From Paenibacillus sanguinis 2301083 = DSM 16941 (lineage in GTDB: Bacteria; Bacillota; Bacilli; Paenibacillales; Paenibacillaceae), in the NCBI RefSeq assembly GCF_000374825.1, contig NZ_KB895394.1, positions 1 through 59,466 of the forward strand: a stretch of 59,466 nucleotides of DNA, in the 5' to 3' direction. A model generated the notes under the pieces. The model was given only the letters and a program-made list of their open reading frames with translations. It was not told the origin of the DNA and ran no database searches. A program made the position numbers and the translations under genes. Every line of letters begins with the position of its first letter. Within the stretch, counting starts at the first letter, position 1. This document shows positions 35,927 through 44,786 of this stretch, piece by piece.

Positions 35927-37768
35927 TTAACAGATCCAGAATTTGAAGTAAAATTTGTGGTCCCTGACGCGTACGGCTGGATACTTGGTATTTTGTATAG
36001 ATAAGATTAATCGCTCAAGTTCATGTTGGATCGAAATCAGGATATAAATTTTTGGTATTGAATTTTCACAATGCAAGCAAGTCAGAGCAGTTGGAGAAGC
36101 GCAGTTTGGGTATGTTAGGCATTGTACGTGCTGCAGCTTGGCGGGCATCTCACCTTTGTTTCTGCGATGAATTTCTGTGATTACAAGAACGGTAGCCGTA
36201 GGGACAATCATGTCCTGATTGACAAGGAAATGCCCTAGGGCACCGGTCTTGCTAATATACATTCGTTCTACTCGTTTATACAGATGATTAATGACTGCTT
36301 GCGCTTGCTCCATAGAGAATTTCGTTTCTCTAAGTTGATCAAAAGTCTGCAAATTGCAGACCTCCAGCGCAATATTCGGCAGCTTAACAATGTCTGACGG
36401 TCTCCACGCATCAATGACATGCATTAAGACATATAGCCATGTTACAGCGTAATCCCTACTTTGGATGGCCTGCTCAATGTGAATTTCGACATCCCTGACA
36501 TAACTGTAATACGCTAAAAATTGTTCCGGACTGTACATCTCCCTTTTTTCAACAGGAAGGGGAGTGATTGCATAACTTTTCGAGAATGAACATAGCCCTT
36601 TGCCTGTGCAAAACTCCAAAAAGTAAATAAAAGTACGCTTATCCCGAATCCCCATTCCTGGACTTCGAAAGATAGCTTCTAGTTGTTCCGCATCCATTAA
36701 GAATACTTCAGTATCTAACAACAGGAATAATCGCTTTAAAGTGCTGATATACTCTAAGGCTCGATTGTGAGTTGTTTGAATGTTTCCTTGGCTGCTATTG
36801 ATTTTTAACGTTACAAATTCCCGGTAGAGCGCAACTGTTTTTTGCAGAGTGCCAGGTACATCCAGTTCAGCCAACCGAAATTCAAATAATTCAATCGGTG
36901 TCGATAGTTGTCTTTTTCTTTCCCTTTCAATAAACCTGTTCGCCTCATCGATCGGAACAATCCACTCGTTGTTGTGCTTTTTACCGTTAAGTATCACGCC
37001 TTGTCGGATTAATTTAGTAATCCAGGTTTTGCTAACCTCTAACTGCGTCGCTATATCTGTTCCAGTAATATAATCGCTCGGAAAAGAACGAGACTCCTTA
37101 TATTCCCTTAAGGATTCAACTGGAATAATCCATCCTGCGTGATGATACGGTATTTTTTGCTTTTTTGCACCGGGAAATGCTCCTTCCTTTACTAAGGAGT
37201 TAACGGCTCCTTTGCCAAGGGATAGTTCTTGTGCAGCTTGAGCGGCGGAGAGGTATCCTTCTGGCGGTGAAATCGATTTTAAATATTCGTCGATACACTC
37301 TTTTCGAATGTAACGGATTCCATCAATGACTTCCACGTCAGACAAAATTTTTCTTAATACTAAATTTCTGATCCATGACTCACCTACGGATAAATATTCA
37401 GCGGCTTCCGGGAAAGAGAGAAATCCTTGGGGAGAAGAGGACGACTGAAGAATATATTCCTGCACAGACATGGAAGGCACTATCCAAGAACCTCTATGTT
37501 TCTTCGCTCCAACAAATGTCCCTTTCTTAACTAGTCTGCCAACCCAAAGTTCCGTAAGATTAAGTTGTCCAGCTATTTCGGCAACAGTTAAATATCCCTT
37601 AGGAATGTTTAACGATGCCTTATAATCCTCCACGGCTTTGGGAGGGATTTGCCACGAACCATGTACTTTTATTGCCCCGGTAAACGCGCCGCTTTTCACC
37701 AAGCGTAGTAAACTTTTATAACCCATTTCTAGCTTTTCTGCTGCTTCGGCAGGACTCAAATAAGACAT
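35927..37768 (-). CDS. Recombinase-related protein with five tandem helix-turn-helix units (frameshifted end)
   Basis: 613 residues as read. Residues 1-285 are five repeats of about 57 residues, each an excisionase-like helix-turn-helix (GYLTVAEIAGQLNLTELWVG; then LVKKGTFVGAKKHRGSWIVP). The rest resembles a tyrosine-recombinase body with a Box I-like Arg (DAWRPSDIVKLPN) and a Cys cluster (CASPTALTCLHC), but no HxxR box, so it may be non-catalytic. Near 36000-36015 the frame slips: the other frame continues LIYTKYQVSSRTRQG...FGRTHVQTFIDLNN and ends at 35817 overlapping the next start. The true gene therefore likely spans 35817-37768. Confidence 0.75.
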   Translation of the reverse strand: MSYLSPAEAAEKLEMGYKSLLRLVKSGAFTGAIKVHGSWQIPPKAVEDYKASLNIPKGYLTVAEIAGQLNLTELWVGRLVKKGTFVGAKKHRGSWIVPSMSVQEYILQSSSSPQGFLSFPEAAEYLSVGESWIRNLVLRKILSDVEVIDGIRYIRKECIDEYLKSISPPEGYLSAAQAAQELSLGKGAVNSLVKEGAFPGAKKQKIPYHHAGWIIPVESLREYKESRSFPSDYITGTDIATQLEVSKTWITKLIRQGVILNGKKHNNEWIVPIDEANRFIERERKRQLSTPIELFEFRLAELDVPGTLQKTVALYREFVTLKINSSQGNIQTTHNRALEYISTLKRLFLLLDTEVFLMDAEQLEAIFRSPGMGIRDKRTFIYFLEFCTGKGLCSFSKSYAITPLPVEKREMYSPEQFLAYYSYVRDVEIHIEQAIQSRDYAVTWLYVLMHVIDAWRPSDIVKLPNIALEVCNLQTFDQLRETKFSMEQAQAVINHLYKRVERMYISKTGALGHFLVNQDMIVPTATVLVITEIHRRNKGEMPAKLQHVQCLTYPNCASPTALTCLHCENSIPKIYILISIQHELERLILSIQNTKYPAVRVRDHKFYFKFWIC

Positions 37769-37788
37769 GTTTCTTAAACTCCAATAAT

Positions 37789-39048
37789 TTATTTTTTAAT
37801 TAAATTCGGTAAGTATTCCTTATATAAATGTTGCATCCGATCCTCAAGTTTTTTTCTCATTCGTTCCGTATTCCCTTGATATACAAGGGATGATGCAAGA
37901 TTGGAATCTCCTCTTGGCAATGCAATATCGTATGGGTTATCAGCCTCTTCCGCTAAAAGATTTGTAAATATGCCTCTGCCTAGATGAGTGGACCATTTAT
38001 ATTCTTCCAATTTGACTGCGTAAACCAGATCATCTGGATTAGATGATTTCCGCAGTTGCTTCAAAAACTCTCTTTTTAATTTACTGAAATATGCCCTATA
38101 GCTTTGTCCCGACATGGCTTTGCCATCCCGATTGACAAATAGTGCATCAGATGCATCCACAGGAGTATAACTTTCAATGTGGTTTCGATACAACTGTTGT
38201 AGCCAATCTTGAATGGGGAATACGATTTGTCTTCTTGGTTTTTTAACGCCACTTGCACCGGCACTATCTTTAATATCTGTTCTCAAGTTTTTTTGTTGTA
38301 GGCTAACTACTAAACCAAACTCTCCGAAAGAACCTATAGAATTTATATCGGATCTTTGAATGTTCACAAGTTCACCTTGTCTAATTCCGCCAAAGCACTG
38401 CATATAAATCCCCAAAGCAATGGGATTTGCGGTCTTCACAGCCAACTGGATCAAAGGTAAAATATATCGTTCAGGTAAATCATGAGCTATATGGCCTTGC
38501 CTGTTTCTCGGCATAATGACTCCTTTAAATGGGGAAACCGTATATTGTTGATTCGATTTCCCGTAAAGGATCTTCTTTTTAAAGGCACTTTCGTCAACAT
38601 GCACCAACAGTTTTTTCTTCGCTAAGAACTCAAAAAATAAGGTTAAAGTCCTTTCCGCCTTTTTAAGCGTCATTCTTGATTTTTCTTTTCTCGTCAAATC
38701 ATTCAAGAACTCTGATGCGTGAGAAAAACGTAGTTCTTTTAAAGAAGTAAGTTTGTATTTTATACGATTTTCAATAAGTATGTAATTTAAGAAAGCGCAG
38801 AGGTAATTAGCATGTAGCCTCTGAGAATTATAAGCTCTGTATTTCCAGTAATGAAAAATAAATTCTGTAAGAGGATGAACGCATAGTCTGCTATTCATTT
38901 TATTTTGCAAAACGATTACAGCATGCCTATTAATGACAGGCTCGCTATCACGATGCCTTTTCCACAACTCAATCCCTACACTCTGTACACCAAAACGCAA
39001 CTCATCAATTCTTCTGGAGAAAGGCACGATTGAACCATCATGGTCCAT
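37789..39048 (-). CDS. Tyrosine site-specific recombinase (TnpA-like)
   Basis: 419 residues. An N-terminal SAM-like core-binding domain (about 60-170) is followed by the catalytic domain: Box I Arg in GGIRQGELVNIQRSD, Box II HxxR in STHLGRGIFTNLL, and candidate nucleophile Tyr near the end (SLVYQG or QHLYKEYLP). First gene of the recombinase operon, reading inward from the right end; the end repeats lie in its upstream region, so its expression and the ends may be coupled. Confidence 0.85.
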   Translation of the reverse strand: MDHDGSIVPFSRRIDELRFGVQSVGIELWKRHRDSEPVINRHAVIVLQNKMNSRLCVHPLTEFIFHYWKYRAYNSQRLHANYLCAFLNYILIENRIKYKLTSLKELRFSHASEFLNDLTRKEKSRMTLKKAERTLTLFFEFLAKKKLLVHVDESAFKKKILYGKSNQQYTVSPFKGVIMPRNRQGHIAHDLPERYILPLIQLAVKTANPIALGIYMQCFGGIRQGELVNIQRSDINSIGSFGEFGLVVSLQQKNLRTDIKDSAGASGVKKPRRQIVFPIQDWLQQLYRNHIESYTPVDASDALFVNRDGKAMSGQSYRAYFSKLKREFLKQLRKSSNPDDLVYAVKLEEYKWSTHLGRGIFTNLLAEEADNPYDIALPRGDSNLASSLVYQGNTERMRKKLEDRMQHLYKEYLPNLIKK

Positions 39049-39078
39049 TCCAAAACCCCCGCATCTAATTCAGCTCAC

Positions 39079-39244
39079 AATTATGCTCATATATGAACGA
39101 TACTAATATAGTATGTTACCACATCTATGTTATCGTGTTAAGCCATCAATAATGCTCATAAAGAAAATGTGATAAATATAGTATAAATCTTTGATAAATC
39201 AGAGGTTATACTATTCATTAATGCACACATATAATTATGCTCAT
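39079..39244 (-). repeat. Right-end array of 12-mer recombinase-type sites
   Basis: On the minus strand three copies in one orientation: ATGAGCATAATT (39079-39090), ATGAGCATTATT (39148-39159) and ATGAGCATAATT (39233-39244). They match the left-end motif. Confidence 0.7.
39221..39232 (-). repeat. Right terminal inverted repeat
   Basis: ATGCACACATAT, exact reverse complement of 25370-25381. Confidence 0.8.
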
Positions 39245-39260
39245 AGATTTATAGATACTC

Positions 39261-39680
39261 TTGGAGCTGACAGAACTGGTGTGCCGCCGCTGCCGGGAGA
39301 AGGGCTATATGGGTGGGGTGGTCATGGTGAGCTGCAGGGGGATTGATTTGGATCATCCCTCTGGCTTCCATCGGCAAATGAAGTTGCCTGATCCAACGAA
39401 TGCCACCAAGCAAGTATATGAGAGCGTCATGGCGTTGTTCGGGCGTCATTGGGATCATCAGCCCATCCGCAAGGTTGGTGTTACGCTGACGGGTTTTATT
39501 CGAGATGATGAATATCAATTAACTTTATTTGATGAACGGCCCAAGTACCAAGCGCTGGAGAAGGTAACAGATGAGATTAAACGTCGCTTTGGGGAAACGG
39601 CTATTTTGCGGGCGGTATCGTTGACCACAGCCGGTCAGGCCAAGCAAAGGGCGGAAATGATTGGGGGACATTACAGATGA
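39261..39680 (+). pseudogene. uvrX: UvrX/Pol IV-like polymerase, 3' part (interrupted)
   Basis: This is the little-finger remainder of the gene that starts at 24539: LELTELVCRRCREKGYMGG, then LDHPSGFHRQMKLPDPTN, YQLTLFDERPK and the end AEMIGGHYR. It has no start codon of its own at the junction and continues exactly where the 5' piece stops. The frame is still undamaged, which suggests the insertion is recent. Confidence 0.92.
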
Positions 39681-40024
39681 AGAAGCTGGAAGGCAATGGA
39701 TTGTGGGAATCCAGCCGCATGATGCTGCCAGAGCATAAAGAAGCGATTAATCGAGAGCGGTATACCAGGCAATCCAAACTCCACCCGGAACTGGACGCTC
39801 AGGAGATAGAACTGATCGAGCGGGTGCTGGCGGGCTCTTTTCGGGAGCGGCGAAAGATCAGGCTACGAATCTGGGGAGAATATGAGGATGAGGAGCTATG
39901 CGGAGTGGTCACCACGGTACAAACTTATTTGCGCGAAATTAAGCTGACGACGGAGCCAGGTGAATGGCAGTGGGTTCGTCTGGAGGATATTTTATCCGCT
40001 GACTGGCTGTCAGCCTCCAAATAA
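39677..40024 (+). CDS. yolD: YolD-like protein (host copy)
   Basis: A 115-residue protein beginning MKKLEGNGLWESSRMMLPEH, homologous to the element copy at 27146. It overlaps the 3' polymerase fragment by 4 bases. It is now 13.9 kb away from the LexA promoter that used to drive it, and any transcript would have to cross the convergent recombinase genes, so it is probably silent unless a new promoter exists. Confidence 0.85.
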   Translation: MKKLEGNGLWESSRMMLPEHKEAINRERYTRQSKLHPELDAQEIELIERVLAGSFRERRKIRLRIWGEYEDEELCGVVTTVQTYLREIKLTTEPGEWQWVRLEDILSADWLSASK

Positions 40025-40243
40025 AAGCTTGGAGTAGCAACCAGTTCAGACGGTCTTTTTTAAAAGGGAAGGTCCGGCTATAAATAAAATAACGTCTGCA
40101 ATAGTGGCCACGGTCTGACCCGCAGGAAGCTTGCGGATAGGGAATTCATTATTTTCTGGGGTCATTATTTTCTGGTTGAATTTGAGTTTACTTCTGTATA
40201 TAATCATAGATACGGGATTTTTTGAGAATCCTTATTATATTTT

Positions 40244-40329
40244 GCCGGGGTGGCGGAATAGGCAGACGCACAGGACTTAAAATCCTGCGGTTGGTGACAA
40301 CCGTACGGGTTCGACCCCCGTTCCCGGCA
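40244..40329 (+). tRNA. tRNA-Leu (UAA)
   Basis: An 86-base class II tRNA with long variable arm (GCGGTTGGTGACAACCGT). Acceptor GCCGGGG/TCCCGGC and anticodon TAA in CAGGACTTAAAATCCTG. CCA is not encoded. Confidence 0.95.
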
Positions 40330-40340
40330 TCAGTAATATT

Positions 40341-40376
40341 AAAGGATTTCAGCTTATGTGGCTGAAATCCTTTTTT
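40341..40376 (+). terminator. Terminator after tRNA-Leu
   Basis: AAAGGATTTCAG pairs with CTGAAATCCTTT around a loop of about 9 bases, ending in six T. Confidence 0.92.
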
Positions 40377-40443
40377 AGTGCGCTCAGGGCTCCCCGCTCG
40401 CAGTGGTTATACTCATTTATCAGCATTTTAGTCCAGTCAAGGT

Positions 40444-41991
40444 TCAGTACCCTGAATCCGGACTTGTAAGGTTGTCCAGCATATCGTAATGCTTCCGCTG
40501 CAACGGCTTCTCTGCCGGGCCTTCAATAACGTCCCCTGTATAGGAGAATCTCGAACCATGGCAAGGGCAATCCCATGTCCGGTCTCCGGCATTCCAGTTC
40601 ACCTCACAGCCGACATGCGTACAGGTCGTATCGACAATGTGGAGGTGTCCTTCCTGATCCCGGTAGGCTCCTTTTCGTTCCCCATGCAGCGTAATGACGG
40701 CTCCTTGATCCTTCGCCAGATCCTTTGGCGTAATTTGCGAGATCTCCAGCTTCCCTTTGATCAGATGCTTGACGACATTTGCATTTTCCTTGATCAAATT
40801 CTTGAGACTGGGATCGGGGGTGAAGCGTAACGGCGTGTACAGATCGGCATACGGATTGTTTTTACCCAAGACAAGGTCCTTGAGCAGTTGAGCAGCTGCT
40901 GTGCTATTTGTCATTCCCCATTTGCGGAAGCCGGTTGCGATCAGGATACGCGGCTGGGAAGAGGTGATTGGGCCAATGTACGGAAGCTTGTCTAAGGTGA
41001 CAAGATCCTGTGTCGACCAGCGAAATATGATGTTCGCAAGTCCCAGCACCTCCTGACCGAAGTCCTCCAGTGCCTGATAGTGTGTAACCGTATTTTCTCC
41101 CTGTCCGGCTTTATGGCTGTCGCCTCCGATGAGCACCAGCGTATCATCGCCATGCCGCACTGAACGAAGCGACCGGCTTGGCTGGTCGACACTCAGGTAC
41201 ATCCCGCCAGGGTAAGGCTTCTTGGTCTTACACGCAAGGACATATGAGCGGTCGGCATGCATTCTCGCCGAATACAATCCAGTCCCTTCATAGAAGGGGA
41301 AATGTGAGCAAGCAATAACATGGCTTCCCGTTGCCTTCGGCCCATTGCGAGTAAGGACGGCGATCTGTTTGCCATCTTCTTTTACATTTACCGCAGCGGT
41401 GTTCTCGAAAATAAGACCGCCAGCCTCCACCATCTGCTGTACAAGGTGCTTCAAGTATTTTAGAGGATGGAATTGGGCCTGGTTGCGCATCTTTAGCGCA
41501 TTGTATATCTTGAGGTCAAAGGGGATGCTGTCAATCAGTTCACCGGCGATGCCTAGTTGTTCATAGGCCTTGTACTCCATCTCCAGCTTACGTGCAGACT
41601 GTTCAGTCGTTGCGTACAGATACGCATCTTGCTTGAGAAGATCGCAATCGATCTGCTGCTCCTGAACGGTATGCTCAATGAACTGCTTGGCCGCCATATT
41701 AGCGTCATAGTGCTGTCTGGCCTTGGTCGCTCCAAAATGCTGGATGAGCTCATCGTAGATCAGATCATGCTGCGCAGTTATCTTGGCTGTCGTATGTCCG
41801 GTTGTGCCATTCAGTAGTGTGTCTGCTTCCAATAATGCGACTTTGACGCCTTCCTTGGCTAGCAGGTAAGCCGTGGTAATGCCTGCCATTCCGCCACCTA
41901 CAATAACAGCCTCCACCTGTACATCTTCTTCTAATGCCTTGAACGCTGGAAAATCCATAGAATCTCGCCACAGCGGTTCGGGAAAAGTCAC
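40444..41991 (-). CDS. FAD-dependent oxidoreductase with C-terminal Rieske [2Fe-2S] domain
   Basis: About 515 residues. The FAD-binding Rossmann motif is VEAVIVGGGMAGITTAYLLA near residue 28, and the DAO-type body carries ILIATGFRKWGMTNSTAAAQ. The C-terminal Rieske ligands are CTHVGCEVNW and CPCHGSRFS. The arrangement matches YhfW-type Bacillus proteins; the physiological substrate is unknown. I chose the GTG at 41991 because GGAGGG lies 6 bases upstream and the product then starts at the usual FPEPLWRDS. Confidence 0.9.
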   Translation of the reverse strand: MTFPEPLWRDSMDFPAFKALEEDVQVEAVIVGGGMAGITTAYLLAKEGVKVALLEADTLLNGTTGHTTAKITAQHDLIYDELIQHFGATKARQHYDANMAAKQFIEHTVQEQQIDCDLLKQDAYLYATTEQSARKLEMEYKAYEQLGIAGELIDSIPFDLKIYNALKMRNQAQFHPLKYLKHLVQQMVEAGGLIFENTAAVNVKEDGKQIAVLTRNGPKATGSHVIACSHFPFYEGTGLYSARMHADRSYVLACKTKKPYPGGMYLSVDQPSRSLRSVRHGDDTLVLIGGDSHKAGQGENTVTHYQALEDFGQEVLGLANIIFRWSTQDLVTLDKLPYIGPITSSQPRILIATGFRKWGMTNSTAAAQLLKDLVLGKNNPYADLYTPLRFTPDPSLKNLIKENANVVKHLIKGKLEISQITPKDLAKDQGAVITLHGERKGAYRDQEGHLHIVDTTCTHVGCEVNWNAGDRTWDCPCHGSRFSYTGDVIEGPAEKPLQRKHYDMLDNLTSPDSGY

Positions 41992-42360
41992 TTGTATCCC
42001 TCCAAAATGTATATACTTACTGGATAGGATTGGCGATTTCAGCAATTTTAAACGGGAAGAGGGATTTGTGGACGATTGAGCTTGAACTGTGGAGAGAAAT
42101 GCCACATGACCAGCGCAAAGTTAAATCCATATTTCTTCGTGGCCACATTGCACGCATCCATTTGCTGAATGTTCGGCCTGCCGCGGTCAAGTAATAGGCT
42201 ATGTGCTGACAACATGACTTTATGTCCGGCATTATTTTATAGGCCAAAGGAATTATTTTCATTTAAAAGGGTCATAAAATTCCTACCAAATACCGATATA
42301 AAACGCAAAGGGCTGGGAAAGGAATCCCGGCATTCTAGCAATAAAAAAGGAGAGAAATTG
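41992..42360. other. Divergent gap with no gene found
   Basis: Upstream regions of the Rieske oxidoreductase and the BIG2 protein. An open frame joins the latter from 42169 but has no ribosome site. I see no structured RNA here. Confidence 0.4.
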
Positions 42361-44634
42361 ATGATTACGAACAGGAAAATAACACATTGGCTGCTTATTA
42401 TGGCGCTGCTCCTTTCGGTGGTCCTTCCGACCGGTGCTATGGCGGCTGCCGGTGACATTAACTCCATCGCCATTGAGGGAGAGAATACGACAATTGAACT
42501 GGTTGTCGGCAAGACCAAGCAGTTGAAGGTATGGGCTAACGTGGAAGGCTCTACTTCCAAGAAGGACGTTACCGCAACCGTAACGTGGACTTCCTCGGAT
42601 GAGAGTATCCTAAGGGTAAATGAGGGGCTGGTGACTGCCGTCAAGAGTGGCACGGCTACAGTCAAAGCCGCTTATTCCGGTTCTGTATCCATCATTACCA
42701 TTAAAACAGTTGATACTTATTCGGGATTGACGCTGGATTATAAGCTGGACGGAAAGTTCAGTCTTGATACGGATGAAAGCGACCTGATGGTGACAGCCAA
42801 GGCTAAAATCGACAGTACCTTGGTAGAACCAAAGGATGTAACTGCAGAAGCAGAGTGGAGTACCTCCAATGCGTCCGTGCTGACCGTGGACAAGGGACAA
42901 CTTACCTTGTTAGGTGCAGGCGAAGCCAAGGTTACAGCCAAATATTCCGGCTTGACCGCCTCCTTTAAAGTGACGGTAACTTCTCCTTATTCCGGTCTGA
43001 AGCTGTACCGCAGCGAATCACCTAATACAGAAATCGGTGAGAAGGAAGATTTGGAACTGATCATGGATGACGGTGAAATTGAATTGCTGGCCAAGACGGT
43101 TCTAGCTAATGATAAAACAACCGCCGACGTATCCGATAAGGCCGTGTGGGCTTCCTCGGATTCAGCGGTGGCTACCGTCGAAGACGGGAAGGTGAAGCTG
43201 CTGTCGATAGGGAAAACGACGATTTCGGCCTCCTATCTTAGTAATCGGGCACAAGTAGATATTTATGTTCGCGCGCCTTACGAGGCCATTTTGTTAACGC
43301 CTTCGGAGGATGCGATGATATTTTTCGGGGAAACGTTGAAGGTAGAGGCTGGTGTTAGAAGCAGTGCCAACACAACAGAAGATATCAGCAGCAGGGCAAC
43401 CTGGACTTCCTCCAATAAATTGATCGCCACGGTAAATAGCGATGGGCTGGTCGTAGCCAAGGCAGTAGGGTCGACGACGATTAAGGCGAGTTTCCAAGGT
43501 ATTACCAAGAGCTTCAAACTAGTGGTCTCTCCTACAATCACCAAGCTTGAAGTGGAGAAGGACGAACTGGAATTGTTCAAGGGCGAATCGGTGAAATTGC
43601 CAGGAGTGACGGCAACGAAAATTGACGGAGAGAAAATCGATTTCAGTGATGAAATCGTCTGGTCTTCAAATCGGGAAGATATCGCTACCATTGAAGACGG
43701 AAAGATTGTAACCAAGGATACAGATGACACGGCGCTTTCCGATGTAGTTACAATAACGGGAAAGCTTTCTGAAGCGGGAGATGGCGTGACTCCTAACCCT
43801 GCATTCCCGATCCGTGGAACGGCAGATAGCGAAGTGACTATCCGACTGACAGTAAATGAGAAGGTATTGACCATTCTCGTTCCAGACAACAAGCTAAGCA
43901 TTGTGATTGGTGAGGAGATGGATCTCCCAAGCGTCACCGCCGTTTATGAGAACGGGGAAGAGGTAGCCAACCCAAGCGATATAGAATGGACGTTGTCCGG
44001 TGCTAACGCGGTATTGAAAACAACGGCAGAGGGCAAGAAAATCAAGGGACTCAAGAAAGGCTCAGCAACGCTGAAAGGGACCTACTCCAATAAAACGGTG
44101 AGCGTTTCGTTAACCATTGAGCCAAAGATTAAGAAGCTTGTAGTTGCATCAACAACGATTGAATTGAACATCAATAAATCGAAATCGATCAAAGTAACCG
44201 GCTACTATACAGATGGCAAAAAAGTAACCTTGTCGACCAAGATGGGCTGGGTTTCCTCAGATGATAAGATTGCTACCGTGTCCACCTCTTCAGTTAAGGC
44301 AGTGGCTGAGGGCTCCGTTACACTTACCGGCTCGTATCAAGGCCAAACGGTTACGGTGAAAGTAAACGTAGTTCCGAAATTGAAGAAGCTGGAAGTTAGC
44401 GAGAAGAAATTAGAGCTTGTCCCAGGTTCTGCAAAAACCTTAGTGCTGAAGGCGACGTATGATACCGGCAAGGTAGCTGATGTCACTTCAAGTGCAGTAT
44501 GGACCAGCTCTAAGCCAGCGGCAGCCAAGGTTACGGCAGGGAAAATTGAGGCCGTAGCCAAAGGAACCAGTTCGGTTAAAGCCAAATACGGTGGTAAAAC
44601 TGTAACGATCAGAGTTTCGGTGAAGGTGAAATAA
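42361..44634 (+). CDS. Secreted multi-domain bacterial Ig-like (BIG2) protein
   Basis: About 757 residues: signal peptide (LLLSVVLPTGAMAA, cut near residue 30), then about eight BIG2-type repeats of about 85-90 residues. Each has a hallmark such as VTWTSSDESILRVNEGLVTA followed by SGTATVKAAYSG. No enzymatic, SLH or sortase signal is seen. Domains of this kind serve adhesion or spacing at the cell surface. GGAGAGAAATTG precedes the ATG at 42361; the open frame upstream lacks a ribosome site. Confidence 0.88.
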   Translation: MITNRKITHWLLIMALLLSVVLPTGAMAAAGDINSIAIEGENTTIELVVGKTKQLKVWANVEGSTSKKDVTATVTWTSSDESILRVNEGLVTAVKSGTATVKAAYSGSVSIITIKTVDTYSGLTLDYKLDGKFSLDTDESDLMVTAKAKIDSTLVEPKDVTAEAEWSTSNASVLTVDKGQLTLLGAGEAKVTAKYSGLTASFKVTVTSPYSGLKLYRSESPNTEIGEKEDLELIMDDGEIELLAKTVLANDKTTADVSDKAVWASSDSAVATVEDGKVKLLSIGKTTISASYLSNRAQVDIYVRAPYEAILLTPSEDAMIFFGETLKVEAGVRSSANTTEDISSRATWTSSNKLIATVNSDGLVVAKAVGSTTIKASFQGITKSFKLVVSPTITKLEVEKDELELFKGESVKLPGVTATKIDGEKIDFSDEIVWSSNREDIATIEDGKIVTKDTDDTALSDVVTITGKLSEAGDGVTPNPAFPIRGTADSEVTIRLTVNEKVLTILVPDNKLSIVIGEEMDLPSVTAVYENGEEVANPSDIEWTLSGANAVLKTTAEGKKIKGLKKGSATLKGTYSNKTVSVSLTIEPKIKKLVVASTTIELNINKSKSIKVTGYYTDGKKVTLSTKMGWVSSDDKIATVSTSSVKAVAEGSVTLTGSYQGQTVTVKVNVVPKLKKLEVSEKKLELVPGSAKTLVLKATYDTGKVADVTSSAVWTSSKPAAAKVTAGKIEAVAKGTSSVKAKYGGKTVTIRVSVKVK

Positions 44635-44786
44635 ACGCATATGCTAGCTAGAGTAGAGAGCCTGCCTTTTCTTGAAGGGGGCTCTTTCTTTGTTCCTTAT
44701 CCGCTGAGTGGGTTGCTACCTATGTGAGGAATCTTATATAATTGGAGCATTGTGCTTGTGTGGTGAGCTATTGATTTAATGACATC

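Larger units (their letters stand above)
25356..39260. mobile_element. Tn554-like defence transposon inserted in the uvrX-like gene
   Basis: A 13.9-kb insertion. The host gene breaks after TCTATTGG (25348-25355) and resumes at CTCTTGGAGCTG (39258 on), so the crossover is probably in a CTNTTGG core. No long target duplication is visible. The edges carry GTATC (25356-25360) and GATAC (39254-39258), then an exact 12-bp inverted repeat ATATGTGTGCAT, then arrays of a 12-mer like TTGAGCATAATT. Inside: a polymerase operon copy, type II CBASS, and four convergent recombinase-module genes, the first two being site-specific tyrosine-recombinase type. This layout resembles the Tn554 group, whose known members mostly insert at other sites such as radC. 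Confidence 0.85.

Noticed and set aside
43278..43937. 219-residue minus-strand frame in the BIG2 gene
   Set aside because: Ser/Thr/Val-rich shadow of the Ig-like repeats, without a start signal.
43000..44634. DNA tandem repeats in the BIG2 gene
   Set aside because: The repetition is at protein-domain level; the bases are too diverged to call DNA repeats.
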